This document shows, in pieces, positions 1-7,364 of a stretch of 16,208 nucleotides of DNA. The position numbers and the translations under genes were made by a program. The stretch spans positions 1-16,208 of the forward strand of contig JALUWC010000084.1 of assembly GCA_027019885.1 (NCBI GenBank), read 5' to 3'. The notes beneath the pieces are model-generated. The model made no database searches, was not told the DNA's origin, and saw only the letters and a list, made by a program, of their open reading frames with translations. Origin of the DNA: Geoglobus sp. GTDB lineage: Archaea; Halobacteriota; Archaeoglobi; Archaeoglobales; Archaeoglobaceae. Positions within the stretch are counted from its first letter, which is position 1. Every line of letters starts with the position of its first letter.

Positions 1-174
1 GCTTTCAGGCCTGACCGTTGCTATTCTCACGCCTCTATCTGTTATCTGCCTGACTTTCCCTGTTTTCGGGGAGATTATGAATTCACATGTCTCAGGGAAG
101 AGCGCCTTACCTGCCCCCATCCCAAACTGATAGTCTGCCAGAACCCTTACATACCTGAGAAATCTACCTTCCAT
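1..174 (-). CDS. PUA-domain RNA-binding protein, N-terminal part (runs off left edge)
   Basis: This is an open frame of 58 codons from ATG at 174 that leaves the window at position 1 without a stop. The visible residues include LADYQFGMGAGKALFP near residues 12-27, followed by a stretch ending IATVRPES. This pattern resembles small archaeal PUA-domain proteins, which bind structured RNA. Family membership is a recognition call from a partial protein, and the RNA target cannot be read from it. Its start overlaps the last 11 nt of the upstream cis-prenyltransferase-like gene, so the two are probably cotranscribed and translationally coupled. The overlap does not by itself show a shared function. 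Confidence 0.7.
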   Translation of the reverse strand, partial: MEGRFLRYVRVLADYQFGMGAGKALFPETCEFIISPKTGKVRQITDRGVRIATVRPES

Positions 175-772
175 ACCTCCTCTCCCTCTTCTGGTACTCT
201 CTCAGAATTCTCAGAAAATCGATATATCTTAAATTTTTCCAGTCAATGTCGAAAAACACATGTTCACTGTAAATGCTCTGCCATATCAAAAAATCGAAGG
301 ATTTAACGCTCGCCCTGATTATGACGTCGGGCTCAGACGATATTTTCAGATGCTTCTCTATCACCCTCTCATCAACCTCATCAGGCTCGATCTCGCCACT
401 CATGACAGAGAGTGCAATTTTTTTGACTGCCTCGACTATCTCCTTCCTCCCTCCATAATTCACCACGAAATTGACATTGATGCCAGACTTATTTTCAATC
501 TCCATCTCCCTTCCATCAAAAATCAGTCTCACACTTCCATCTATTCTTTCCGCGAATTTTTCAATGAGATTCGGAGAAGGAAACCCATCTATTGTGAATG
601 TTAATTCTTTTATACCTGAACTTCTGCACCACCCGATAAACATTTCAAGACCATCAAAAAGTTCATCTGGATTTACCTCTTCCAACACAACTGCGATGTG
701 ATTGGGAATGTTTTTTCCAAAAACCTCTTTCTCCAGCTTCTTCTCATAAATTCTGTACAGGATGCCAAGCAT
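164..772 (-). CDS. Degenerate cis-prenyltransferase (UppS/NgBR-like) subunit, probably non-catalytic
   Basis: This 202-residue protein belongs to the undecaprenyl/dehydrodolichyl diphosphate synthase fold. It keeps HIAVV at 25-29, NYGGR at 105-109, PDVIIR at 148-153, WQ at 164-165, E170, and a C-terminal RERRYGR at 196-202 that contains an RxG motif. The diagnostic MDGN(R/G)RWA motif after HIA is replaced by LEEVNPDE, so the catalytic Asp is absent. The RTGGEHRISN-type loop is shortened to RASVKSFD, removing a diphosphate-binding Arg. The protein is also about 50 residues shorter than E. coli UppS. This is the profile of accessory subunits such as NgBR/Nus1, which pair with a catalytic partner. 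As I recall, a heteromeric archaeal enzyme has been described in Methanosarcina mazei. The inferred role is a regulatory subunit for glycosyl-carrier polyprenol synthesis. A diverged enzyme with another activity is the alternative. A TATA element lies about 26 bp upstream. Confidence 0.8.
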   Translation of the reverse strand: MLGILYRIYEKKLEKEVFGKNIPNHIAVVLEEVNPDELFDGLEMFIGWCRSSGIKELTFTIDGFPSPNLIEKFAERIDGSVRLIFDGREMEIENKSGINVNFVVNYGGRKEIVEAVKKIALSVMSGEIEPDEVDERVIEKHLKISSEPDVIIRASVKSFDFLIWQSIYSEHVFFDIDWKNLRYIDFLRILREYQKRERRYGR

Positions 773-780
773 CAGTTAGC

Positions 781-788
781 TTTTTATT
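781..788 (+). promoter_or_regulatory. TATA-like box for the DUF92 gene
   Basis: The sequence TTTTTATT is centred about 27 bp upstream of the ATG at 812, which fits leaderless transcription. It lies inside a 39-bp divergent intergenic region. Confidence 0.5.
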
Positions 789-793
789 GCCAC

Positions 794-802
794 ATTTAAA
801 AA
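794..802 (-). promoter_or_regulatory. TATA box for the cis-prenyltransferase-like gene
   Basis: On the minus strand this reads GTTTTTAAA, centred about 26 bp upstream of the ATG at 772. It lies downstream of the opposing DUF92 TATA element, so the two promoters interleave. Confidence 0.55.
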
Positions 803-811
803 CCCTTCTCA

Positions 812-1987
812 ATGAATCTTGGACTTGCAGCGGTTGCAATACTTTACAGGCACATCACCTATGAAGAGGCTATTGGACTTGGATTTGCTCTGATTTTAAC
901 CTATGCGGGACTTTATGCAAGAAATCCGGAAAGAAAGGAGCATTTCGACAGCATGGTTTCACTTTCAACATCCATAATACTGATAGTTCTCGCAGCAAAG
1001 GGATACCTCCCTGAGCATGCGGTCATTCCATCCATACTGATTGCGTCATTCAGAACGAAGGTTCCTTACTATTTCGGCATCCCGATCTATTTCATTCTCG
1101 GTTTTCTATTCCTTCAATCATTCCCGAATCCGTGGAGTGCGGACTTTCTGGCTCTTATATCTCTCACAACTGCCCTGGGGTCTTCACTGGTTGTGTATGC
1201 CATGAGAAACGATCTGGTCTCAACATCATTGGTTCTTGCAAATACATCAATTCTGATAACGTTTGACATCTACAAGATTGCAATAAGCAAGGAAGAGCTT
1301 TTCCTTGGATTTGTCATGGCCTTCCTTCTGAGCCTGATAGCATACAGAACTGGAGTTGCAGATGAAACAGGACTGATGGCTGCAACAATTGTGGGGATGC
1401 TTATTATTGTTTCAACCGATATAAGGTACTTCATAGCCCTCATTCTTTTTTATGCAATCGGCTCTGCTGCAACAAAATACAGATACCGGGACAAGGAAAT
1501 GCTCGGAGTTGGGGAGCCCGCAGGTGGGGCAAGGGGCTACAGCAACGTGTTTGCAAACAGCCTTCCGGCTCTTTTCTTTGCCCTGAACTATGGATACTTC
1601 TCAAACGCTGTTTTCTCAGCAGCATTCATAGCAAGTCTGTCAACAGCCCTTGGAGATACCTTAGCCAGCGAGTTTGGAAAAATGTCCGAAAAAGTGTATC
1701 TGATAACAAGCTTCGAAAGGGTTAAACCTGGAGAGAGCGGCGGTGTTTCAGCTATCGGAGAGGTCTTAGCTCTTGCTGGATCAGGAATGATATCACTCTA
1801 TGCCATACTTTCCGGAATTCTTGGCCCGCATGAGGCAGCAATAGCCATGATTGCAGGCTTTATAGGAGTCCATATTGACAGTATTCTTGGTGCAACTGCA
1901 GAAAAAAGGGAATTGATAGGAAATTCAGGAGTCAACTTCCTTTCAACCTTACTCTCAGGATTATTAGTGCTGCTAATAATGCTATGA
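812..1987 (+). CDS. DUF92/TMEM19-family integral membrane protein, possible polyprenyl-phosphate kinase relative
   Basis: This is a 391-residue, strongly hydrophobic protein with roughly ten or more predicted membrane helices. The C-terminal half carries the DUF92 (TIGR00297/TMEM19) signature: RGYSNVFANS at 241-250, DTLASE at 282-287, KPGESGGVS at 305-313 and DSILGAT at 356-362. The first ~165 residues add further membrane helices before the conserved domain. The plant DUF92 protein VTE6 acts as a phytyl-phosphate kinase, and the family is related to CTP-dependent lipid kinases. A role phosphorylating isoprenoid phosphates is therefore plausible here, but it is inferred. The divergent neighbour is a cis-prenyltransferase homolog, which strengthens a lipid-carrier link. 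The ATG at 812 is supported by a TATA element at -27. The 3' end overlaps the opposing protease gene by 56 nt. Confidence 0.85.
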   Translation: MNLGLAAVAILYRHITYEEAIGLGFALILTYAGLYARNPERKEHFDSMVSLSTSIILIVLAAKGYLPEHAVIPSILIASFRTKVPYYFGIPIYFILGFLFLQSFPNPWSADFLALISLTTALGSSLVVYAMRNDLVSTSLVLANTSILITFDIYKIAISKEELFLGFVMAFLLSLIAYRTGVADETGLMAATIVGMLIIVSTDIRYFIALILFYAIGSAATKYRYRDKEMLGVGEPAGGARGYSNVFANSLPALFFALNYGYFSNAVFSAAFIASLSTALGDTLASEFGKMSEKVYLITSFERVKPGESGGVSAIGEVLALAGSGMISLYAILSGILGPHEAAIAMIAGFIGVHIDSILGATAEKRELIGNSGVNFLSTLLSGLLVLLIML

Positions 1988-3767
1988 CCCATGTTCCAGC
2001 TTCGAAACCCGGAATGCTTCTGGAAAAATACTTTTCAACAACAGTTTTCACTTCAGGTGTTGTTCTGATCTCAGGATTTTTGTAGGTGGCCTCAACTATT
2101 TTCACATTCTCCTTTCCACCCATAAGCGAGAGTGTTTTGGCGATCCTTTCCGAGAGCTTGTAATAATAAAGTTTCCAGATACCTTCAGATGTTTCCCCAA
2201 ATTCATAGTAAGCATAGGCAAGAACTGGAATCGTGTATTTTTCAGCCACACCTATCGCATTCTGACTGGATTCCCTTGTTTGATTTATTTTTTCAGAGAG
2301 CTCTTTCTCATTCTGCACACCTATCAGCTCTATCGAGAGGGCTGATTTTATTATGCTGTCAAGAGCTGTCAGTATTGTCCCCGCATAATATCCCTGATTG
2401 TAAAGCTCTTCAGCTATGCTCCTGCTCTCGTCAGCAGAACCATCACCTTTGAGGAGGGACTGGTATCCACCTATGGACTCGGCATAAACATAGATCGACT
2501 CTGCCATGCTGAGATAGAAATCAGCTCGCTTTTTAAGCTCCTCACTACTCATATATGCATCTTTTTTGATTTCAGGCAGAATTGACATCCATATCCTGGC
2601 ACTTTCAACCCTTTCCTTTGCAAGAGCCAGATTTGCAATTGCATCATCCCAGTTATTTGAATTAACAGCCTTCTGCAGGTAATTCTCTGCCTTTGCGAGT
2701 CTTTCCTCTGCTGCGCCAATAATCTGAAGAGAGGCAAGGCCAATGCGGTATGATTTAACACTGTCCTTCATTGAATTAATCTCGTCCCTTATCACCTTCT
2801 CCTCAAGTGAGAACTCCTGATCGTCCTTTATTTTCTTCCTGTAAAGCTCTTCTCTCATCATAATTTTGGCTGTGAAGTACGAACTCGTTGCTGAGTAATA
2901 GTATCCTTTCTTCGCCAGTTCTTCAGCCTTTTTAAACCTTTCATCAACCTTCTTTTTCACATCACTGTCTGCAACTTTCTCGAATTCACCATATAGCTTT
3001 AATGCATCACTCTTCATTTTGTCAGCAAGAATTTTCATAAGACCCCGGTATTTCTCCTCGCTTATTTTTCCTTCAAGCTTTTCAAGCTGATGACCCGTGT
3101 AATAGGACAGTGCTTCATTTATATTTTCAACCTCAATCACCTTAACACCATATTTTCTGCCATACTTTACAAGATCGACAGTTTTTGTTTCGCTGTTTAT
3201 TATGACAAATGGACCCTTTCTCACCTCTTTCTTTTCCACCATGGTCGCATATCTCTGCCCCTTTGGAATGAGGAAGATTTTTGCCCCATCTTTTGCAGCA
3301 GCCTGCAGTTTGTAGGGTATCCCTCCCACAGGACCTATGGTTCCATCGGGATAGATCATTCCTGTCATATAAACGGTCCTATTCAGAGTTAGATTTTCAA
3401 GAGCTGCAATTGTTGCAATTGTCATCACGGCTCCAGCAGATGGCCCTCCAACAATTGTTGATTTTGCCTCAATTACGTAAAAGAAATCATAGTTCAGAAA
3501 ATCCTTACCTGTGAGATCGCATGCAGTTAATGCCGAAAGCTGAGCACTCCCCTGCATGTCAATTTCAGTAAATGGAGAAACCGACACAAAAACCCTGCCA
3601 TTGCCAGGTGTCACAGTCACCGTTATATTTATTGTGGCTCCCCGGTTTTCTCCGCTGACAACTGCAACAGCCTTTATGCTCCTCTCAGAGTAGTTCTCAA
3701 ACTGGGCATGAACTGGTGTTAAAATCAGAAGAATGATCAGGGCAAGTGAGATGACTCCTTTCTTCAT
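1932..3767 (-). CDS. Secreted, membrane-anchored Lon-like (S16) serine protease without ATPase domain
   Basis: This 611-residue protein has an N-terminal signal peptide (about residues 1-21, ending HAQ). A Lon-type proteolytic domain spans roughly 30-220. Ser110 in GGPSAG and Lys153 in GGIPYKLQAA form the Ser-Lys dyad. Their spacing of 43 residues equals that of E. coli Lon (Ser679/Lys722). No Walker motifs are present, so it cannot be a classical Lon. Residues ~230-580 are charged, helical and coiled-coil-like, and contain two related blocks (AEELAKKGYYYSA at 281, AEELYNQGYYAGT at 452). A membrane helix at ~592-606 is followed by a positive tail (RVRLKG). The predicted topology is a catalytic domain outside the cell tethered by the C-terminus. 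The best family match is the archaeal S16-like group COG1750. The substrate is unknown. Several N-X-S/T sequons fit an external location. The ATG at 3767 has a TATA element at -27. Confidence 0.88.
   Translation of the reverse strand: MKKGVISLALIILLILTPVHAQFENYSERSIKAVAVVSGENRGATINITVTVTPGNGRVFVSVSPFTEIDMQGSAQLSALTACDLTGKDFLNYDFFYVIEAKSTIVGGPSAGAVMTIATIAALENLTLNRTVYMTGMIYPDGTIGPVGGIPYKLQAAAKDGAKIFLIPKGQRYATMVEKKEVRKGPFVIINSETKTVDLVKYGRKYGVKVIEVENINEALSYYTGHQLEKLEGKISEEKYRGLMKILADKMKSDALKLYGEFEKVADSDVKKKVDERFKKAEELAKKGYYYSATSSYFTAKIMMREELYRKKIKDDQEFSLEEKVIRDEINSMKDSVKSYRIGLASLQIIGAAEERLAKAENYLQKAVNSNNWDDAIANLALAKERVESARIWMSILPEIKKDAYMSSEELKKRADFYLSMAESIYVYAESIGGYQSLLKGDGSADESRSIAEELYNQGYYAGTILTALDSIIKSALSIELIGVQNEKELSEKINQTRESSQNAIGVAEKYTIPVLAYAYYEFGETSEGIWKLYYYKLSERIAKTLSLMGGKENVKIVEATYKNPEIRTTPEVKTVVEKYFSRSIPGFEAGTWVIALLAALIILRVRLKGS
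1960..1980. repeat. Perfect 8-bp inverted repeat inside overlapping gene tails
   Basis: The arms are ATTATTAG at 1960-1967 and CTAATAAT at 1973-1980, around a 5-nt loop. The repeat sits just before the DUF92 stop and inside the last codons of the opposing protease. It could form a weak AT-rich hairpin in either transcript. Confidence 0.6.
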
Positions 3768-3790
3768 GAATTGACTTTTGTGAGGGAGGT

Positions 3791-3798
3791 GAAATAAG
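3791..3798 (-). promoter_or_regulatory. TATA-like box for the Lon-like protease
   Basis: The minus strand reads CTTATTTC, centred about 27 bp upstream of the ATG at 3767. It suggests a leaderless transcript. The match to a TATA consensus is moderate. Confidence 0.4.
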
Positions 3799-3834
3799 CT
3801 TTACGACCTGCTCTGCATTCTGTTTTTCAAAAAA

Positions 3835-3841
3835 TTTATAT
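3835..3841 (+). promoter_or_regulatory. TATA box for the TIP49-like gene
   Basis: TTTATAT is preceded by an A-rich, BRE-like stretch. The expected transcription start is near 3864, leaving a short 5' leader that contains the GGTGA ribosome binding site. Confidence 0.55.
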
Positions 3842-3876
3842 TGAAATTCTAATCCATTGAAGTCTGGGTGAGGGTC

Positions 3877-5217
3877 ATGGAGGAGATAAGGGAGCTTGCA
3901 ACAAAGTTTGAGAGATACAGTGCTCATTCCCACATCACCGGCCTGGGGCTTGATGACAGTCTGAATGCAAGAGAAATAGGTGGAGGACTCGTGGGGCAGA
4001 AGAAGGCGAGAGAGGCTGCAGGAATAATTGTGAGGCTGATAAAGGAAGGAAAGATGGCAGGAAGGGGTATTCTTATAGCTGGCCCTCCAGGCACAGGAAA
4101 AACTGCCATAGCTGTGGCCATAAGCAAAGAGCTTGGAAAGGACATACCCTTTGTTCAGGTTTCTGCAAGTGAGTTCTACAGCAGTGAGATGAAAAAAACC
4201 GAGGCGCTTTATCAGACAATGAGAAAGGCAATTGGAGTGAGGATAAGGGACACAAGAAGGGTGCTTGAAGGAGAGGTTGTGGAACTTGACTACAGCATGG
4301 TGCCCAATCCATACAATCCCACACAGAAAATTCCGGAGTCTGCAAGAATCACCCTTGCAACAAAGAAGGAGAAGAGATCATTCAGCGTGGGAAACAGAAT
4401 TGCCATGCAGTTTATGTACTCAGGCATTTCAGAGGGGGATGTGATAATAATAGATAAGGAGACTGGCAGGGTTACAAAGGCTGGAAGAACTGGCTCTGAG
4501 AAGAGATACGACATAGATGTTGAAGAGATAGTGGAAAGGCCCGATGGATCTGTTGAGAAGGATAAGGAATACACCTATGTCGTTTCCCTTCATGACCTTG
4601 ATGAAGCGAGAGCGAGAAGAAGCACAATATTCAGCCTCTTCACTTCTGAAAGCAGGGAGATAGACAACGAAATAAGGCAGGCTGTGGATGAACAGGTCAA
4701 GGAGTGGATAGAGCAGGGAATTGCTGAACTCATTCCGGGGGTTCTGTTCATTGATGAGACTCATCTGATGGACATTGAGCTCTTTGCGTTCATGAACAGG
4801 GCGATGGAGAGCGAGATGGCACCAATAATAATTCTGGCCTCCAACAGAGGTTTCGCAAGGATCAGGGGCACAGATGACACATCTCCCCATGGCGTTCCAT
4901 TGGATCTCCTCGACAGGCTTCTGATAATAACAACTGAACCCTACAGCAGGGAGGAGATAAGACTTATAATCGAGACGAGATCTGCAGAGATGGGTTTGCT
5001 GCTTGACCAGGGTGCAATTGACAAGCTCACTGAAATTGGATACAAAAACAGCCTTAGATATGCCATCCAGCTGCTTGCCCCAGCAAATGAGCTTGCAAAG
5101 ATAAGAAACTCTGGAAAGATAGAGATCGTTGATGTTGAAAGAGCGGAATCTCTCTTTGTGGACGTGAGCAAAAGCTCTGCCTATCTGAAGGAGTGGGAGA
5201 AGAAAATGCTCACTTAG
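3877..5217 (+). CDS. TIP49/RuvB-like AAA+ ATPase (archaeal RuvBL/pontin-reptin homolog)
   Basis: This 446-residue protein matches TIP49 architecture. Walker A is GPPGTGKT at 69-76, Walker B is FIDETH with D293/E294, sensor 1 is ASNRG with N323, and sensor 2 is R394 in NSLRYAIQLL. About 170 residues between Walker A and Walker B correspond to the OB-fold insertion (domain II) typical of RuvBL1/2. The eukaryotic homologs form hexamers in chromatin remodelling and snoRNP assembly. The archaeal role is not established. I chose ATG 3877 rather than the in-frame GTG at 3868 because GGTGA at 3867-3871 is placed 5 nt before the ATG and the GTG lies inside it. The gene is divergent from the protease gene. 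Its stop overlaps that of npdG by 4 nt, tail to tail. Confidence 0.93.
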   Translation: MEEIRELATKFERYSAHSHITGLGLDDSLNAREIGGGLVGQKKAREAAGIIVRLIKEGKMAGRGILIAGPPGTGKTAIAVAISKELGKDIPFVQVSASEFYSSEMKKTEALYQTMRKAIGVRIRDTRRVLEGEVVELDYSMVPNPYNPTQKIPESARITLATKKEKRSFSVGNRIAMQFMYSGISEGDVIIIDKETGRVTKAGRTGSEKRYDIDVEEIVERPDGSVEKDKEYTYVVSLHDLDEARARRSTIFSLFTSESREIDNEIRQAVDEQVKEWIEQGIAELIPGVLFIDETHLMDIELFAFMNRAMESEMAPIIILASNRGFARIRGTDDTSPHGVPLDLLDRLLIITTEPYSREEIRLIIETRSAEMGLLLDQGAIDKLTEIGYKNSLRYAIQLLAPANELAKIRNSGKIEIVDVERAESLFVDVSKSSAYLKEWEKKMLT

Positions 5218-5231
5218 ACAAATCTCACTCC
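5190..5231. repeat. Inverted repeat bracketing two convergent stop codons
   Basis: The arms are GGAGTGGGA at 5190-5198 and TCTCACTCC at 5223-5231. They pair over 9 bp with one G-U wobble and a 24-nt loop. Both stop codons (TIP49-like and npdG) lie in the loop. The repeat is a possible 3'-end structure, but it may be chance in purine-rich sequence. Confidence 0.35.
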
Positions 5232-5870
5232 AAGTTCCTTTGTCCTATTTTTCCTTGCGATGTTTATAAGGAGGGGGGTTAATGCCTCGATAGTTTTTGA
5301 ATTTTTCAGCTCACCGGCATCGTAGGCTTTCAGGCCTTCAATTCTGTTCACTATCTCCATTACAGTCCTTTTTGCCTCCTGATTGTCTCCGCAAACGGCA
5401 ATATCCCACCGAAATTTTTCCTCAGGATTTGCAAATCTCCTGGCTGGAATGTTGTTGAAGGCAACCACCACCATGCTTTTATCAAGAATTCTGGCGAGTT
5501 GCAGGCCAGCAGAGCCCTCTTCAGGCTGAACATATCTTAAAAATCCATCCTCAGCAACCATTGGAACGACAGGAGAGACAACTATCTTTCCTGCAAGATT
5601 GTCTTTCAGCCTTTCAGCAGTGTCAAAGGCGTGCTGCCACGGAATTGTTATGATCGCAACATCGGCATTGGATGAGGCTTCCTCATTAACCATCCCCCTT
5701 ATATCACCCTTTCCTCCAAGCCTCTCTACAAGGGAATTGAAGTACTCAGCCTTTGATTCAGCCTTTTCAGCGCTCCTCGAGCCAATTATCACATCAAAAC
5801 TGGCAAGCTTCAATCTGAAGGCCAATCCCTGACCGATGTTTCCCGTACCACCAATGAGTGCAATTTTCAT
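5214..5870 (-). CDS. npdG: F420-dependent NADP reductase (NADPH:F420 oxidoreductase)
   Basis: This 218-residue cytoplasmic enzyme transfers hydride between coenzyme F420 and NADP. The N-terminus MKIALIGGTGNIGQG is the Rossmann glycine-rich loop (residues 7-15). IGSRS at the end of the second strand is suited to the NADP 2'-phosphate. Further family stretches are TIPW near the middle, VVSPVVPM, and an ALTPLLINIARKN-type C-terminus. Its length is close to the ~212-residue A. fulgidus Fno. I start it at ATG 5870, not at an in-frame ATG 17 codons upstream, because the Rossmann strand begins there and GGTGG lies just upstream. It lies 80 bp downstream of icd, the NADPH-producing isocitrate dehydrogenase. 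It also has its own TATA element, so it may be transcribed both from icd and independently. Confidence 0.93.
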   Translation of the reverse strand: MKIALIGGTGNIGQGLAFRLKLASFDVIIGSRSAEKAESKAEYFNSLVERLGGKGDIRGMVNEEASSNADVAIITIPWQHAFDTAERLKDNLAGKIVVSPVVPMVAEDGFLRYVQPEEGSAGLQLARILDKSMVVVAFNNIPARRFANPEEKFRWDIAVCGDNQEAKRTVMEIVNRIEGLKAYDAGELKNSKTIEALTPLLINIARKNRTKELGVRFV

Positions 5871-5890
5871 GTGAATCCCACCATGCAGGA

Positions 5891-5898
5891 ATAAATAA
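5891..5898 (-). promoter_or_regulatory. TATA box for npdG
   Basis: The minus strand reads TTATTTAT, centred about 24 bp upstream of ATG 5870. It lies in the 80-bp gap after icd and suggests a separate, nearly leaderless npdG transcript. Confidence 0.5.
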
Positions 5899-5950
5899 CC
5901 CTTTCCAGAGTTTACAGTCACCTGTCAAAAATGAATGGAGTGGCAAGGAA

Positions 5951-7189
5951 TCACACAGACCCGAGTCTTTCCACAACAGCCTGTGCAAATTCTCTCGTTC
6001 CTACAAGTTTTCCACCCATGTGCCTATGCAGATCATAGGTGACGATTCTGTCCTCAACTGTTAGCTCTATTGCTCTCTTGATCATCTCTCCAGCCTTCTT
6101 CCAGCCCAGATACTCGAACATCAGCACTCCCGTGAGGATTTCTGCTGTCGGATTCACCTTGTTTTGCCCGGCATACTTCGGAGCTGAGCCGTGGACAGGT
6201 TCAAAGACCCCCATTCCATCGCCAATGTTACTTCCTGGAGCAACTCCAAGCCCTCCCACCAGTGCTGCTGCAGCGTCGCTCATGTAGTCACCATTGAGGT
6301 TGGGCATCGCAAGGACGTCGTATTCGGCTGTTCTTGTCAGCAGTTGCTGGAACATGTTGTCTGCTATTCTGTCCTTTACGACAACCTTCCCTTTCGGAGC
6401 TTTGCCGTCGTAGTTATTCCAGAGCTCGTCTTCGGTTATCACAGCATCTCCGAACTCCTCCTCGGCAACCTCATATCCCCAATCCCTGAAAGCTCCTTCA
6501 GTGTACTTCATTATGTTGCCCTTATGCACAAGAGTTACGCTTTCTCTCCCGTTGTCTATTGCATACTGTATCGCCAGTCTTACAAGCCTCTTCGTCGCAA
6601 ACTCGCTGATCGGCTTTATGCCAATACCTGAATCCTCTCTTATGTTAACTCCAAACTCGTCAGAGAGGAATCTTATCAGCTTCTTGGCCTCTTCACTGTC
6701 TCTTGCCCATTCAATTCCAGCATAAACGTCTTCTGTGTTTTCTCTGAATATAACCAGATTCACCGCCTCCGGCTTTTTCAGCGGACTCGGAAATCCCTTA
6801 AGGTAATACACAGGTCTCACGTTAGCATACAGATCGAGAACCTGCCTGATTGTGACGTTCAGACTTCTGAAGCCCCCTCCCACAGGAGTTGTGAGAGGAC
6901 CCTTCAAGGCAACCCTGAACTCCCTTACAGCGTTGAGCGTATCATCAGGAAGATAAGTGCCGTACATTCTGTAGGCATCCTCTCCTGCATAGGTTCTGAA
7001 CCACACAATCTCTTTGCCGATCCTTTCAGCAGCGGCATCGAGCACCATAATCGCGGCAGGCACAACATCCTTGCCTATCCCATCTCCCTCGAAATAAGGA
7101 ATGATCGGGTTATCGGGAACCACAAGTCTTCCATTCTCGTACCCTATTTTCGCTCCTTCCGCAGGTGGAGTTATCTTTTCAAAACTCAT
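5951..7189 (-). CDS. icd: Isocitrate dehydrogenase, NADP-type
   Basis: This 412-residue cytoplasmic enzyme oxidatively decarboxylates isocitrate to 2-oxoglutarate. Motifs in order are YFEGDGIGKDV near the N-terminus, RSLNVTIRQ with substrate-binding S109, N111 and R115, VIFRENTEDVYAGIEW, VHKGNIMKYTEGAFRDW, and the metal-site stretch ending PNLNGDYMSDAAA. K338 and Y339 in HGSAPKYAG, and Y385 and R389 in TYDLHR, correspond to E. coli K344, Y345, Y391 and R395. These residues contact the 2'-phosphate of NADP, so NADP use is well supported. I start it at ATG 7189 and not 26 codons upstream, because family similarity begins there and a TATA box lies 24 bp upstream. The gene is divergent from hdrC and followed by npdG. 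Confidence 0.96.
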   Translation of the reverse strand: MSFEKITPPAEGAKIGYENGRLVVPDNPIIPYFEGDGIGKDVVPAAIMVLDAAAERIGKEIVWFRTYAGEDAYRMYGTYLPDDTLNAVREFRVALKGPLTTPVGGGFRSLNVTIRQVLDLYANVRPVYYLKGFPSPLKKPEAVNLVIFRENTEDVYAGIEWARDSEEAKKLIRFLSDEFGVNIREDSGIGIKPISEFATKRLVRLAIQYAIDNGRESVTLVHKGNIMKYTEGAFRDWGYEVAEEEFGDAVITEDELWNNYDGKAPKGKVVVKDRIADNMFQQLLTRTAEYDVLAMPNLNGDYMSDAAAALVGGLGVAPGSNIGDGMGVFEPVHGSAPKYAGQNKVNPTAEILTGVLMFEYLGWKKAGEMIKRAIELTVEDRIVTYDLHRHMGGKLVGTREFAQAVVERLGSV

Positions 7190-7209
7190 GGACTCTGTTT
7201 GGAAGGAGG

Positions 7210-7217
7210 TAATAAAT
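7210..7217 (-). promoter_or_regulatory. TATA box for icd
   Basis: The minus strand reads ATTTATTA, about 24 bp upstream of ATG 7189, which indicates a leaderless icd mRNA. The plus strand here also resembles a ribosome binding site followed by ATG, probably by coincidence. Confidence 0.55.
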
Positions 7218-7364
7218 GTTTGTCGAATTGTTGCTGATACCATTCTGCTGTATAGCACACTATTCATAGTTCATGCAGTTCACATTCATTGTTCCGATAA
7301 TAAGCTGGCAGAGGTAATCAGCAGGACAATCAAAATTAAGGAGTGAGTGGAAGCTTCAAACCCC

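Noticed and set aside
260..604. 114-codon plus-strand open frame opposite the cis-prenyltransferase-like gene
   Set aside because: The opposite strand carries clear prenyltransferase motifs; this frame has none.
3783..3800. Ribosome-binding-like GGGAGGTGAA on the plus strand upstream of the TIP49-like gene
   Set aside because: No start codon follows at a usable distance and it lies upstream of the TATA box, so it would not be transcribed with the gene.
4429..4890. 153-codon minus-strand open frame inside the TIP49-like gene
   Set aside because: It is antisense to a well-supported AAA+ domain, has low-complexity Ser/Leu-rich sequence and no family resemblance.
7203..7269. Plus-strand GGAGGT followed by ATG at 7216 and a 17-codon frame
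   Set aside because: The signal overlaps the icd TATA box, which accounts for the TAATAAATG bases. The peptide is very short and has no promoter of its own.
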